NCBI GenBank assembly: GCA_032718475.1
Contig: JAUCBJ010006816.1
Location: forward strand, 60,162-124,161
Direction of reading: 5' to 3'
Origin: Nemertoderma westbladi
Taxonomy: Eukaryota; Xenacoelomorpha; Nemertodermatida; Nemertodermatidae
DNA: 64,000 nucleotides
Part shown: piece after piece, positions 41,301 to 50,300 of the stretch
Layout of the letters: each line of letters opens with the position of its first letter
Position numbering within the stretch: position 1 is the stretch's first letter
Translations under genes and position numbers: made by a program
Notes under the pieces: generated by a model
Databases searched by the model: none
What the model saw: the letters and a program-made list of their open reading frames with translations, nothing else
What the model was told of the DNA's origin: nothing

Positions 41301-43117
41301 GGAGCTTTATGGTACAATACAACCTGTATCAACCACCCTCCGTGAACGCAGATTAAGATTCAGTGGGCACTGCTGGAGAAATAAAGACGAGGTCTACTTC
41401 CTCACGAGTTCCACTTCATGAGGTGTTCTTATTGTTGCAGATAGGGGGGAAACTGGACGAAATAAAATTTCATCCCTCTCCAGGGGAAATAACAGATGAT
41501 TACTCTCCAAAATAAAACTGTATCATGTTCTATTGTGTTTAGTTTATTGTGTTGGTTGAAATAACGTGCCACTGTAACCTGCGCCTTTCCCTAAATTGAG
41601 AATTTAACATTGAGGCGGGATATTAATTCGCCAAGGCGGGTTTTGCGTCCAGTCCCCCCCCCCCCCCCCCCCCTGTATCTATTATTGACCAACCTTGATA
41701 TTAACTGCATTGTTCTAACAAGTCTAGAGAACGCCGTAGAATGTTTCTTCGGTTTTTGCGTAGAGCCTTCCTCTATCCGAGCCAGTTCTGCATCCACATC
41801 ATCATCATCACTAAGCAACGCACTTGAAACGCGTCGGATTATATTTCGTATTAAACCATTTTTACTTGGCGATTCCTCGGGCTAGAAAGCAAATAATAAT
41901 ATAAAAGCGACTAAATCTTTATGATTAAATATTTACAATAAGTAATCTTAACAGTTGTTATAATAAACGACTCAATACTAAAACATTAACGCCATTTAGT
42001 AAATAATTTTAATCTACAGTATTTATGGAGTATCGGTACTTGCTCGAGTTGTTTCATCTACAAGAATCTTCTACTATTAATAATAATTGTAAAACACTAA
42101 ACGGGATTGGTTTGCTGTAATATTTTATTTGAAAGATTTCATTATTTTATTAATTTTTATTAATACAGAATTTTCATTGATATATAGGGTCAAGTTTCTG
42201 TCCGTCTGTCTGCTTGTTTAACAAAATTTTTTATTAGGGTATTTAGATTCAAAATGCTGAAAATCTAGAACATAAACGGCCCCACTCGAACCACACAATT
42301 TGGAACTTAAACGCCTTCCCCGAATAAACGCCTCCCTCGAATAAACGCCTCCCTCGAATAAACGCCTTCCCCGAATAAACGCCTCCCCGAATAAACGCCC
42401 ACCTCGAATAAACGCCTTCACCCGAATAAACGCCTCCCCAATTGGCAATTTATAAACTTAAACACCGAGGCTTTTATTCGAAGAAATACGGTAGTTAATG
42501 CATCTTTACATTTTTTGGTGCGTATTTACAATATATCTTATTATTGTTACCTTGACAAGTCCAACCTCTAGTTTCCCCTCACTGTTGGTTTTCACTTCAG
42601 TATTACCAGTTACATTAACATGGTTGATTTCCGCAGCACCTTCTGTTTTATCTCCGTCTATTCCACTTGTAGAGATTATGTGATTATCTTTAGCATCCTC
42701 CGCGGGAACTGTATTTATTTTTAAGTTATTTTTATTTTCTATTGATGAATTCGTATTATCTATTAAACTACTTCTAACATCCTTTGTAGATGAGTCATTT
42801 TCAGTAGATTTTATGGCTGTATTCAAAACATCGTTGGTATCATCTCTATTATCTGTTAAAGTATCCGCTTGCACAGTTGAGGGAATTTCTGGAACTTTTA
42901 ACTTGTTATCTTCTTCAGCACTATTTGCAGTGTCTACCGAATCTCGTAACATATTTTCTGAACTCTTTAAAGTATCACCTGCACCTATTGTCGTATCTTC
43001 AACATCCATGCTGATAACCGTGTCAAGATGTTGAGACCCATCATCGTTTAAAAACACTTCTTCGTCATTAAGTTGGACAGAAAATCTTCTAGTAGCTACA
43101 CTATTCGTTTCCGTCAT
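26200..43117 (-). CDS. CNGA-like: Cyclic-nucleotide-gated cation channel, alpha-type subunit (11 exons)
   Basis: Spliced gene. Joining the eleven exons listed below gives 860 codons with every phase matching and GT-AG at each junction. The protein (859 aa) has an acidic Ser/Thr-rich N-terminus (1-250); a W-rich DSFLDRF pre-S1 motif; S1 about 314-338; S2 about 349-368; S3/S4 about 393-436 with [16 protein letters not shown]5 about 453-473; an NNET glycosylation site near 491; a pore [12 protein letters not shown] with Glu 522; S6 about 533-550; and a C-linker. The cyclic-nucleotide-binding domain (about 656-761) has FGEISIL and the NRRTAN Arg-Thr that contacts the nucleotide. A leucine-zipper-like coiled coil follows (about 770-830). 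Alpha-type CNG subunits form cAMP/cGMP-gated Na+/Ca2+ channels in the plasma membrane of sensory cells. The post-S6 segment reads [12 protein letters not shown] where vertebrate CNGAs have VGNVGSMISNMN. The promoter was not identified. Confidence 0.93.
27104..27585 (-). repeat. 44-bp array carrying copies of the exon 10 splice donor
   Basis: Ten regular 44-bp units (TTACGG starts at 27146, 27190 ... 27542) plus degenerate flanking units near 27050 and 27110. On the gene strand each unit has CACACAG|GTGAGCCGTAAG, a G-run and TATTATAC. The unit matches the exon 10 3' junction. Confidence 0.95.
27586..27732 (-). CDS. CNGA-like: CNG channel exon 10 (coiled coil)
   Basis: Acceptor TTCACAG|AGAGAT, donor ACACAG|GTGAGC; 49 codons. 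It encodes heptad-like [21 protein letters not shown], corresponding to the C-terminal leucine zipper of CNGA subunits. Its donor is repeated in tandem in the next intron. Confidence 0.88.
28085..28690 (+). pseudogene. Degraded LINE reverse-transcriptase C-terminus
   Basis: In broken frames it reads [32 protein letters not shown] and a DR..WRR end, the conserved post-RT region of RTE/L2-like LINEs. Multiple stops. It sits in the intron between CNG exons 9 and 10. Confidence 0.75.
29368..29519 (-). CDS. CNGA-like: CNG channel exon 9 (second half of CNBD)
   Basis: Acceptor TTTTTAG|GAAATA, donor CTTCAG|GTTAAC; 152 bp. It encodes [24 protein letters not shown]...EYPDAK, with the conserved Arg-Thr and the C-helix start. 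Confidence 0.95.
29608..29877. mobile_element. MITE of the CCCATGTGAAG family (copy 2, single unit)
   Basis: Starts GGCCCATGTCAAG, ends TTCTTCATGAGCG. The interior matches copy 1 (GCGCTATAAAAC, TTCATATATAAAAT). It has one internal unit only and diverged TIRs. Confidence 0.75.
29888..30531. mobile_element. Tc1/mariner-like MITE with ~45-bp imperfect TIRs
   Basis: TCGTCCCTTTCA...AACAACCTAA at the left is inverted at the right as TTAGGTGGTTTCTAATTGAAAGGGACGA. TA flanks both ends. The open frame at 30046-30429 inside it has no recognisable protein features. It abuts copy 2 of the other MITE family with a 10-bp gap. Confidence 0.8.
30934..31099 (-). CDS. CNGA-like: CNG channel exon 8 (first half of CNBD)
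   Basis: Acceptor ATTATCAG|GTTTAT, donor ATATCAG|GTTACC; 166 bp. It encodes [13 protein letters not shown]...MYIVKQG...[11 protein letters not shown], including the phosphate-binding cassette start. Confidence 0.95.
31210..31505 (-). repeat. ~40-bp array duplicating the exon 7 3' end and splice donor
   Basis: About seven units after the true donor. On the gene strand each reads like GTGCTCAAACTCAAACCACAG|GTTCGTT. Donor-like sites recur at about 31425, 31386, 31346 and 31302 (GTTCGT, GTACGT, GTCCGT, GTTGGT); the unit at about 31465 has GC instead of GT. Divergence increases away from the exon. Confidence 0.92.
31506..31728 (-). CDS. CNGA-like: CNG channel exon 7 (C-linker)
   Basis: Acceptor CCTTAG|TAAAG at 31729, donor CCACAG|GTTCGT at 31505; 223 bp. 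It encodes [10 protein letters not shown]...[18 protein letters not shown]...ADCEPGLL, the canonical CNG C-linker. The last 27 bases and the donor are copied several times in the following intron. Confidence 0.95.
31765..32538. repeat. 13-bp satellite TAATAATAATTAC (~59 copies)
   Basis: Nearly perfect array beginning about 35 bp upstream of the exon 7 acceptor, with rare variants (TAATGATAATTAC, GTTAATTAC). Confidence 0.97.
32563..33125 (-). pseudogene. Truncated non-LTR retrotransposon 3' end with (AATA)n tail
   Basis: The tail (TTTA/TTTAT repeats on +) is at 32563-32610. Read on -, a short frame ends [29 protein letters not shown] then stop. It looks like a LINE ORF C-terminus, but the family is not identified. 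Confidence 0.45.
33300..33936. mobile_element. MITE of the CCCATGTGAAG family (copy 3, 9 internal units, inverted)
   Basis: Nine 53-bp units TCTTCACATGGGGGTAACTG... between about 33440 and 33936; the right end is CTTCACATGGGCC. The left interior matches copy 1 (GTTTTATAGCGCT, ACTAATTCGTTTATTGTTTTGG), but the left TIR is not recognisable. Its right end is 52 bp from the exon 6 donor. Confidence 0.85.
33989..34616 (-). CDS. CNGA-like: CNG channel exon 6 (S3-S6 and pore)
   Basis: Acceptor TTTGCAG|CATATC at 34617, donor TTCCG|GTATGT at 33988; 628 bp. It carries [15 protein letters not shown]3, S4, S5, the GET pore and S6, ending in KQYMSFR at the C-linker start. This is the most diagnostic exon. 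Confidence 0.96.
34625..35265. other. CNG intron, no clear feature
   Basis: AT-rich with TATATAG microsatellite near 34740-34805. A GGGATC-containing stretch (34830-35170) may be old repeat DNA. Nothing else supported. Confidence 0.4.
35275..37215. repeat. 63-bp satellite, ~31 copies, intron 5
   Basis: The unit reads GAATGCCTGTTCACCACCAT then GGGTGATCTTCCACAGTAAA then CCCTTCCACTCTGTTTCCTAAAG. At 63 bp it leaves long open frames on the - strand (21-residue period, [21 protein letters not shown]), which I take as non-coding. It is followed directly by a SINE. Confidence 0.95.
37226..37425 (-). mobile_element. tRNA-derived SINE (copy 1)
   Basis: The (AAAT)n tail on - is at 37226-37284. The body contains CAGTGCTGCCCCATCTAGGG and, on -, a B-box-like GGTTCGATCCC. 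The A-box end is degraded. It shares over 100 bp with 40797-40925. Confidence 0.7.
37664..37797. mobile_element. Fold-back element (copy 1)
   Basis: Left arm ACATACTCGTGTGTAAAGTA... and right arm ...TACTTTGCAACACGTATG are inverted over about 45 bp. The centre, CACGAACAAGCGTAGTGAGT, recurs inverted at 39625-39725. Confidence 0.65.
37800..38770. other. CNG intron 5, no clear feature
   Basis: AT-rich. GTAATGTCCNCTAAAG occurs twice (38096 and 38171). No ORF or repeat family supported. Confidence 0.4.
38775..38864 (-). CDS. CNGA-like: CNG channel exon 5 (S2)
   Basis: Acceptor TTTTTAG|ATTTAG, donor GCACCA|GTAAGT; 90 bp. It encodes S2 ([19 protein letters not shown]), matching the D..SD..Y..DMFV..RT pattern of CNG channels. 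Confidence 0.92.
39040..39400 (+). pseudogene. LINE-like remnant in CNG intron
   Basis: GC-richer block with two copies of GGCGGAAGGTAATCAACCAACGG. It reads in part as [13 protein letters not shown]. This is typical of an old LINE 5' region, but no domain is visible. Confidence 0.4.
39625..39725. mobile_element. Fold-back element (copy 2)
   Basis: CTGTATTTCACTC and GCATGAAATACAG are inverted ends. TTTCACTCACTC...ACGCTCGTTCGTG matches the inverted centre of copy 1. Confidence 0.55.
39793..39917 (-). CDS. CNGA-like: CNG channel exon 4 (S1)
   Basis: Acceptor TTTACAG|GTCTAAG, donor ATAAAG|GTCAGC; 125 bp. It encodes the S1 helix ([19 protein letters not shown]). Confidence 0.9.
40150..40790. repeat. 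63-bp satellite, second locus (~8 copies) with poly-C tract
   Basis: Same unit as 35275-37215, split by unrelated DNA at 40250-40375 and by a C20 run at 40664-40685. It is again followed directly by the SINE. The short - frame at 40364-40645 is the repeat, not a gene. A single inverted fragment of the unit lies at 43985-44040. Confidence 0.93.
40797..40925 (-). mobile_element. tRNA-derived SINE (copy 2)
   Basis: On the - strand: TAGCTTGGTTTAGTGGTGAC (A-box-like), then GGTTCGATCCC (B box), then the tRNA-unrelated AGCACTG / TTTAAATGCC body. The promoter part is better preserved than in copy 1. Confidence 0.75.
41070..41213 (-). CDS. CNGA-like: CNG channel exon 3
   Basis: Acceptor TTCTTAG|GTGG, donor AAAAG|GTGGGT; enters in phase 2 and leaves in phase 2. 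It encodes [10 protein letters not shown] and [10 protein letters not shown], the conserved pre-S1 motif of CNG alpha subunits. Confidence 0.88.
41240..41405 (+). pseudogene. LINE fragment (post-RT region)
   Basis: Reads [31 protein letters not shown], the conserved RRLR.GH segment of RTE/L2-like LINEs. It lies 27 bp upstream of the CNG exon 3 acceptor. A related inverted fragment lies at 44040-44700. Confidence 0.75.
41437..41680. mobile_element. Poly-G/C-ended MITE (copy 1)
   Basis: Ends AGATAGGGGGGAAACTGGACG (left) and GCGTCCAGTCCCCCC...TATCT (right) are inverted. The interior includes GAGAGTAATCATCTGTTATT on -. It borders the CNG exon 2 donor. Confidence 0.75.
41694..41881 (-). CDS. CNGA-like: CNG channel exon 2
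   Basis: Acceptor TTTCTAG|CCCGAG at 41882, donor TATCAAG|GTTGGT at 41693; 62 codons plus 2 nt. It encodes [13 protein letters not shown]... then an acidic LSDDDDVD run and [14 protein letters not shown] poly-C-ended MITE starts about 20 bp past the donor. Confidence 0.78.
42300..42440. repeat. ~17-bp minisatellite AATAAACGCCTCCCTCG
   Basis: Eight or so units in the intron between exons 1 and 2, 110 bp downstream of the exon 1 donor on the gene strand. Units alternate CCCTCG and CCCCG endings. Confidence 0.9.
42551..43117 (-). CDS. CNGA-like: CNG channel exon 1 (coding part)
   Basis: The start is the ATG at 43117-43115 ([11 protein letters not shown]); the reading frame stays open upstream, but this Met fits a cytosolic N-terminus best. 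It has 189 codons, acidic and Ser/Thr/Asn-rich with no conserved domain. Donor AAG|GTAAC at 42550, phase 0. Assignment to this gene rests on phase, strand and position; this region is poorly conserved in CNG channels. Confidence 0.72.
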
Positions 43118-43690
43118 TATATTTATATATATCCATATAATTTTGTACAAAAAACATAACAGCGATTTAATATATTATAAATATTTTCAAAAAATAAACT
43201 AAATCTAAATATTTTTAAATAACTGGAAAATTCTTTAAACGCTTTAACTAGCAATAATTTTTGAAAATATTTCATTAGAATAAACTGTTTTTCTTACTCC
43301 ACAAATTTTAATAGATCCTATTGTTATTATGTTACAGGTATGTATATATTTATTAAATAGTGTAATTGTCAACGACATTCTATTAATAATATTACATTAA
43401 TTATAATTATAATTAATTAATTATATTACAAAATGCCAAAATTACAACTCCAATTTACAAAATTTTGAAAATGATTAAAATTATGTTTTGAAAGTTATAA
43501 CTGCACATGTATTTTAAAATAACACATTAGAGAGTATGTTAGTTAGGGCATGTTATAAAATTGAACGACAATGCAGAAACACTAGAGAGACAGAGCGGAC
43601 ATATTTTTTTAATACCGGTATATAGTAATATAAAGGCATTTTCCTACAAATAATTATATTGCTTTCACAAATTCTAGCAGCCAGTAAGTT
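43118..43690. other. Region 5' of the CNG coding start
   Basis: Very AT-rich. It should contain the 5' UTR or upstream exon and promoter, but I see no reliable TATA or initiator signal. Confidence 0.3.
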
Positions 43691-43696
43691 TCGAAT

Positions 43697-43905
43697 TAAT
43701 ATCCCACCTCAATGATAAATTCTCAATTTAGGGGAAGGAGCAGGTTACAGTGGCACGTTATTTTAACCAAAACAATAAACTAAACACAATAGAACAGGTT
43801 ACAGTTTTATTTTTGAGAGTAATCATCTGTTATTTGCGTCCAATTTCCCCTGGAGAGGGATGAATTTTCATTGCGTCCAGTTCCCCCCCCCCCCCCCCCA
43901 CCCTA
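43697..43905. mobile_element. Poly-G/C-ended MITE (copy 2, inverted)
   Basis: Matches copy 1 inverted: CTCAATTTAGGGGAAGGAGC, GGTTACAGTGGCACGTTATTTT and GCGTCCAGTTCCCCC. The right end CCACCCTATCTG parallels copy 1. Confidence 0.75.
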
Positions 43906-44039
43906 TCTGAAGTTTCGAGAATGGTGTAAATCAATAGTAGACCTGGCTTAGGTACTTATACTTGTTTTAAAATTATCCATCTTCTGGAAGGGTTTACTGT
44001 GGGAGGAGATCACCCATGGCCATAGTGGTGAACAGGCAT

Positions 44040-44700
44040 ACATACTACTTACTACTTATATATCGAGCGAACTCGGACAGTAGAAATGAGATCCTTCCAG
44101 GCTTCCAGATTCTCCATAGTTGTCGCAATTTCGTTTCTCCCAAGTTCAGTGTCCCTTTCAAGTTGATCTATATATGTTATGGCTGGTCGTCCACGACTAC
44201 GCTAGGAGTTGGTTGCCAGAAAAGTAGATCTGGTATGACCTCGTCTTTACTTCTTCAGCAGTGCCCACTGAATCTTAATCTGCGTTCACGGAGGGTGGTT
44301 GATACAGGTGGTATTGTACCATAAAGCTCGGCGATTGTCATGTGTTGTCTCCAGATGATGTTTAGAGCTGCCCTTAGTAGTCTTGTGTAGCAACCATCAA
44401 TTCGTTGTTGAAATATGATTTCGTCTCGTCAGTGTCCAGGTCTCACCCCCCGTATAAAAGCACTGTGTCTCGAATGTTGTTTCGAGGCTCGAAAGAACTT
44501 TGTCTTCAGACTCCTCTTCAGACTTCAGACAGGTCTGACTTCCAGTTCCAGATGGTATTCAGTTTTGATAGAGCTACCCATGCCTTTGCTTCCAACTTTG
44601 TGTCTTTTAATTAAATGTATTTTTAGGTGCTCTCTATCCATGACCCAAGGTACTGGAAGTCATTAACTTTATTTAGTGCGCCAATATGTCACCTTGCAGT
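44040..44700 (-). pseudogene. Degraded LINE fragment (post-RT region)
   Basis: On - it reads through broken frames with [31 protein letters not shown] and later NLEAWKDL. Same family as 41240-41405. Multiple stops. Confidence 0.7.
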
Positions 44701-44751
44701 ATGCCGGCCAGGATAGGGAAGAACTCCGTTTCACCATCTGGCGGTAGTACC

Positions 44752-44860
44752 TCAGGTCAGGTCAGGTCAGGTCAGGTCAGGTCAGGTCAGGTCAGGTCAG
44801 GTCAGGTCAGGTCAGGTCAGGTCAGGTCAGGTCAGGTCAGGTCAGGTCAGGTCAGGTCAT
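44752..44860. repeat. (AGGTC)n pentamer microsatellite
   Basis: About 21 perfect copies of GTCAG/AGGTC. Confidence 0.97.
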
Positions 44861-45281
44861 CTGTGTCATTCATTCAGAAAACCTTCCACCCACCTCCATG
44901 CAGCATAAAGGAGGTGCCACCTGTGGCTGCATAGACCCTCTTACTAAAGGCTTTATTTGGTCCTGTAACTAGGACCCTCTTCGTTATGCGACAGGGACGC
45001 TCTTGGTCCTGGGTTAAGGGCCCATATACTCGCCGGCTGCCGGGGTATGTGGCCTGGCCAGGCAGATGGTGATCTTACTAATGGCTGGTCAGGAGGATAG
45101 TGTTGGAGGTGAAATTAAATGAAATAAGGTCATGTGCTTCAGAGTAGGTATGGGTGATGATGGCTGATGGGCCCCATTGTTGACTCAACTGCGACACCCA
45201 CACCCTGTGGAATGGCAAACCAGGGTGTGGTATCCACCCAGAGAGCAGATAGAAAACAGTAGCTTCTAAGTGGAGACAGGG

Positions 45282-45420
45282 GGGGGGGGGGGGAGGGGGG
45301 GTAGCTTGAAAACCCATCTCAGCTAATTAATATATCGTTTCTATGTTAATTTAATAATTATGGGAAAGGAGCAGGTTACAGTGGTAATGTTTCTAAACAA
45401 AACATAAAATCCCCCATTAT
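45282..45420. mobile_element. Poly-G/C-ended MITE (copy 3, short)
   Basis: Starts with a G-run (45282-45300) and has AAAGGAGCAGGTTACAGTGG as in copy 2. It ends near CCCCCATTATCTG. Confidence 0.55.
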
Positions 45421-45599
45421 CTGTCTGAATCACAATATAATAAACAAATAATTTTCACTCATTATTTAACAGAATTTGAAAACTCCAGAAAATTTTACCC
45501 TATTTTTTTCACTGTCTTTTAGTTTAAATTAAACTACAAATTGTTTATTTAACTTAACATTATTTTTCCAATTGAAATAATAGTACTAAGGAGAAATTT

Positions 45600-45681
45600 A
45601 AAAAAATAACAATTCTTCATATATAAAATTCCAATCGAATTTCGAACGAATAGTGAAAACCTGGTATTCTTCACATGGGCG
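45600..45681. mobile_element. MITE of the CCCATGTGAAG family, right end only (copy 4)
   Basis: TTCTTCATATATAAAATTCC ... CCTGGTATTCTTCACATGGGCG matches the right end of copy 1. The left end was not found. Confidence 0.7.
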
Positions 45682-45689
45682 AAAATTAC

Positions 45690-47336
45690 TATATAGGCCT
45701 ACATCTGTGCAAGTTGTAATGCAGTACAGTATATACTGGTTTATAAATAGTAATTCCAAAAAATCTAAGTATCAGTGAAATTAATGTAGTAAATTAATTC
45801 AAAGAAAATATTTAGGTGATGAATAAAGAAAAATGTTAATAAAATAAATGAAACCCGAAGAAACCGTAAAAGGGAACAGGAAACTGATTAGGTGATTTAA
45901 TACTTTAGTATGCTGATACCAGATGGCCTAAGCAAATAATGTAGGAAGCGTCCTACTCTCTTTACACAAGGTATACTAACCAACCGCACTCTCTGTTCAC
46001 TCAGCTAAACCAACCATCCGGGCTGATTCAATCACCCAAACTTCACACAAAGATGATGCAAATAAAAGCCAGCAGATATTCATTCTTATTGTTGTATTAA
46101 AGCTGTAAGGGTAGCAGGGCAGGTATTGGGTTGCTATGAAAACAACACACCAATCATATGTGTTAACCTTGGAAACAGTAGAATAACCTCAAACACATTG
46201 AGAGATTAATATTCTAGGAATAGTGTATCTTATACTCGTCTCTTCACATAGCTGAGCTTCCGTTGCCACATAGAGAGAACAAGGGACATGGTAGCAAGGA
46301 GCGTTGGGAGCCACTAATTGGACTTATTCGCATCCCAAGGTTTCATCGCGATGCGATTCCAGGCAAAGCGACTCCAGGGCGCGCATTAAATTAAATTTAA
46401 ATGATGTGCACTCCAGCGATAGAATTTCAACTTATAATTGGCGTTTGTTTGATTTTGACATCTCGTGATTACTACAGTATTGTTACAGTGACGGTGTTTT
46501 CTAACCAAAACAATGAACAACTATACATTTCTTTCACTTGCGATCAATGTGCGCCACTATTGACAACGTTTGAGGTGTTGATGTTTTTATAAGATTTCTT
46601 CATGTCCACAGTTTCGCGGTTTTCATGGTAAACAGAATCAAGTAGTCAAGTATCAAGTATACTTAAATCCACAACTTATAGGATTATGCTAACTTTGATC
46701 CAATGACACTAGTACACGGGCCGCGCAGCACGTGACATAAAGTGTCTTATATAGTGTTCAGTGTATAAAGTGTTCAGTGTCAACTCAAAAGAATAATGCC
46801 AAATTTTAAGTTATAGTGACGGTGATGGTTTCGTGTGGTTATTTACACTACCCTTTCATTTTAGCGAGTGGTTAAAGGCGGCCAAGTACTGTAGGGTTGA
46901 GCACAGAGGAAGCATATTATGATGGTATTGACAGGTCCCGAGTCACACACCGTTAGCATCGGCCGATAGGGTGTTAAATATATTACCATTAGAGGGCGTT
47001 AAGTGTATATGTTCCGGGTGTTCCATAATGTTGCCCCCCCCCCAGTACAGACACGACAGTTCCGATATCGGTTAACAGTCAAGTTATATACCATTCGATA
47101 GGGAATTTAATTTCGGATCTCTGTGCAAAATTTCATGTTATTATACCGCGGATTTCGACCGCAGTGAATCAATTTATAATGCGTTGACATTTGTTTGTAC
47201 AATATTTTCATACAAAATTTATGCTTGAAAATAATTATGTTTTCTTATATGTTATAATTAATTATTACTTAATTACTTACTATAATTAATTGAACGGCAT
47301 GGAAAAGCACAATAATTAATATTTGAATGGTTATGG
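45690..47336. other. Host intergenic DNA
   Basis: No supported ORF, RNA gene or repeat family. There is a C-run at 47034-47043. The short open frame 46401-46592 has no recognisable features. Confidence 0.45.
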
Positions 47337-50300
47337 TGTAAAAGCTTTTGCGGAATTAACCGGTTATTTTCCCCGTAAAGTACTCTGTAGTTGGTTTAAC
47401 AGGCATAAAAGGCCGTATCCTTACTGTACTAGTGTTTTAGGGGACATAAAAGCTATTTCTTCTGTATGTGTACTTTAGCGGACATAATTACCAATTCTGT
47501 GACGCAATGCGCTAGATCCTCTTGAAACAGTGTAGTTACTATGACGACAGCTAACAGCTGAGCTGTACACGTGTAGCTTTTCCCTTGTTCTCTGGTGTTT
47601 CTTTGTTCGGTCAACCAATCAGAGCGATTCTCCTGCTTTTTATACAGAAACCTCCGAGAAATCGCGCAATGCATTATGGGTCAATGTTTACATTTTGTCC
47701 TGAGCCTAGAAGACCGGCTTTTGGAATCTCTGTGTTTTCAGTCTTTAGCCCAACATTAGTAGGCTTAATTATAGAACGTATATCTGTTATCACACTTAAC
47801 GCATCTCACTAAACATATCAATCAAACTTAACTTAACATTTTACTGCTATTTACTGTCGGTTATTCATTATATATGTTGATGGAATATTATTATATTTGG
47901 AATACCGATAAATGATTACAAACCCTCGATCTTCTTGATATACTGAAGGTTAGAGAGACCGGTTACATATAACGATTGCGACTTACATTAAAGTGGTTTG
48001 AAGTGAATCTAATGCTATTTCATAGGCACTACATGTATTGTCTGTTGTTCTCTTTATATGTGACTAAAATTAGTGAAGGTCGGCAGATCAGTGTGCAGCA
48101 TTGTGCAGTATTGTGTATGATTGTGACTGATAACAAAGCATCTCCTAAAGAATGCGCCATATACGTGAATCTATAGCCATCCCGTTGTGTCTAGTTTAAG
48201 TCATAACTCTGTTTACATATTTAGAGCGCCACGTCCTAAAGGAACTGTTAATATTTCCCGAAAGTGAATAATATTTGTCAGAGATTATATATTACGATCA
48301 GTCGAATAATACAGTAGGCCTACCCCGCAATACGGTTAGGCTTCCGAATCCAGTCTCCCGGGTATATCCAGCGGGTGAATGATCGCGCATAGACTGGCTT
48401 CGGCTAATGTAGTGTATCAAATACTTGTCATAGGCTAAAGACGATCTATTATCTAAAAGACATCCCAATTTGGCAGGTTAAACTGCTAAAGGTCTGAAAG
48501 CGCGAACAATAACAGATATATTCGTCTAATTGCAGTGTAGGCAATAAATACAGTTTGATATTGTTCTGGTAAGAACAATAACAGATATAGCTTCTGTATT
48601 GCAGTAGGCAATAACGCTGAAGTACCGGACAACCGGTACCTAGTAGGCCTGACTACCTAACCACCCTGACCGGTACCTACAGCAGTACAGGTACAGCAGT
48701 ATTATTCGATTGTGATATTGTATACCAGTAGGCTGTTTAGGAGATTAGGGACTGTACACCCCTTGTTTCTTTTGGAGCTTACTTATTTCTGTCAGTTTTA
48801 TTTATTTGTAGGCCAATATTGAGCAGAAGGTGTGTAAGCCTGCTCAGATTATACAGATAATTTGTAGGCTGGACTGTTGTCTGACTGTTGTTAAGTCTGA
48901 AGAGACTGTAGTGTGTGTAGAGCGTATGTCCGAAAAAGTACTAGTTAGGAAAGTAGGGGCTGCCAGTGCTGTGAGGTGAACCCCCTCGAAAGAATAAGTC
49001 GTACTACTCGGTTAGAACGCATACTAACTAACCATTTCGGAGTCTGCATATACTGTAATGTATTTGGGCTTGATAGTAGTCTGCCAGCGTTTGGTCTGTA
49101 CTTTGTTTGTGTAGTTTGTACGGGTAGCATAATATTTCTTATTTAGATAATTTGTAGGCTGGATTTTGTCTGGCTGTTGTTAGGTCTGAAGAGATTTCGG
49201 TGTGTGTAGAGTGTATGTCCGATAAAGTGCCAGTTGGGAACGTAGGGGCTTCCAGAGCTGTGAGGTAAACCCCCTCGAAAGAATAAGTCGTACTACTGGG
49301 TTAGAACGCATACTAACTAACCATTTCGGAGTCTGCATATACCGTAGTTTGTTTAGGCTTGATAGTAGTCTGTCAGTATTTGGTCTGCATTTTGTTTGAG
49401 TAGTCTGTACGCGTAGCGTAATATTTATTATTCAGAGTTTATGCGATTATTCGCAACATTCATATCCCCAAGTTAATTCCTACAGTAATTGTGCTTGTTA
49501 TATATACCGTTATAGTTAAACTAACCCCGGTACTACATCAGGGCTGCTTGGCGTAGGTAAAGACTGATGATTTTGTGCCCCGGTCACTCCAGCAGATACC
49601 GTGGTTCTTTTAGCTGTTCAAGTATTTGTAACTACTGATTATTTGTTGTATAAGTACTTGTACCTAATTTAGGGTTTAGTGTACAGTGCTTTCCGAAGGT
49701 GATTAGTGTGGGCAGTATATTTGTGTTGTAAAGTGGTTAATAGGCACATTGGTTCTGGTAGACCGCGGTAATTAACTTCTAGGTAGGAACACTCCGTGAT
49801 ACATAACGTAGTACTTATAGCGATACGGCTATAAGTCGTCAGACGGTGGTATTTTCCTATCTGGACAACGCAGTATATTTACTACTACTTATTATTTTCA
49901 AATACCGTAGTACCCTGTCCTTTGTAATAACCAGATATTCTAACCCTTTGTTAGGCTGGTTTGTAGACTTCTTGTAAAATTACCCTAAAAATTCGTACTT
50001 GTAATTTTTGTGTTTATTTAGAGATTGTAATCTCACCCCGAATTGTATGTAATTTGTAGTATTAAGTAACTTAGGTAAATTAGAATTATTTGTTTTAGTG
50101 TCCCACAAGTAGCACTTCACTGAGAGCGCACAACTTCTGTGTAGTGACTCCCCCAGAAATAATAACATTTATTTCAAATATTGACAAAACCCATTTTAAC
50201 GGGTATATATATTATAAATCAACTCAAACAGATTTATAAAAGAGTAGGCCTGCCATACAACAATTAGGTCTCAATATCAGTTGGACTACTGCTCAAATAA

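Noticed and set aside
44686-44934. 82-codon frame with SGQVRSGQVRS repeats
   Set aside because: Translation of the AGGTC pentamer microsatellite.
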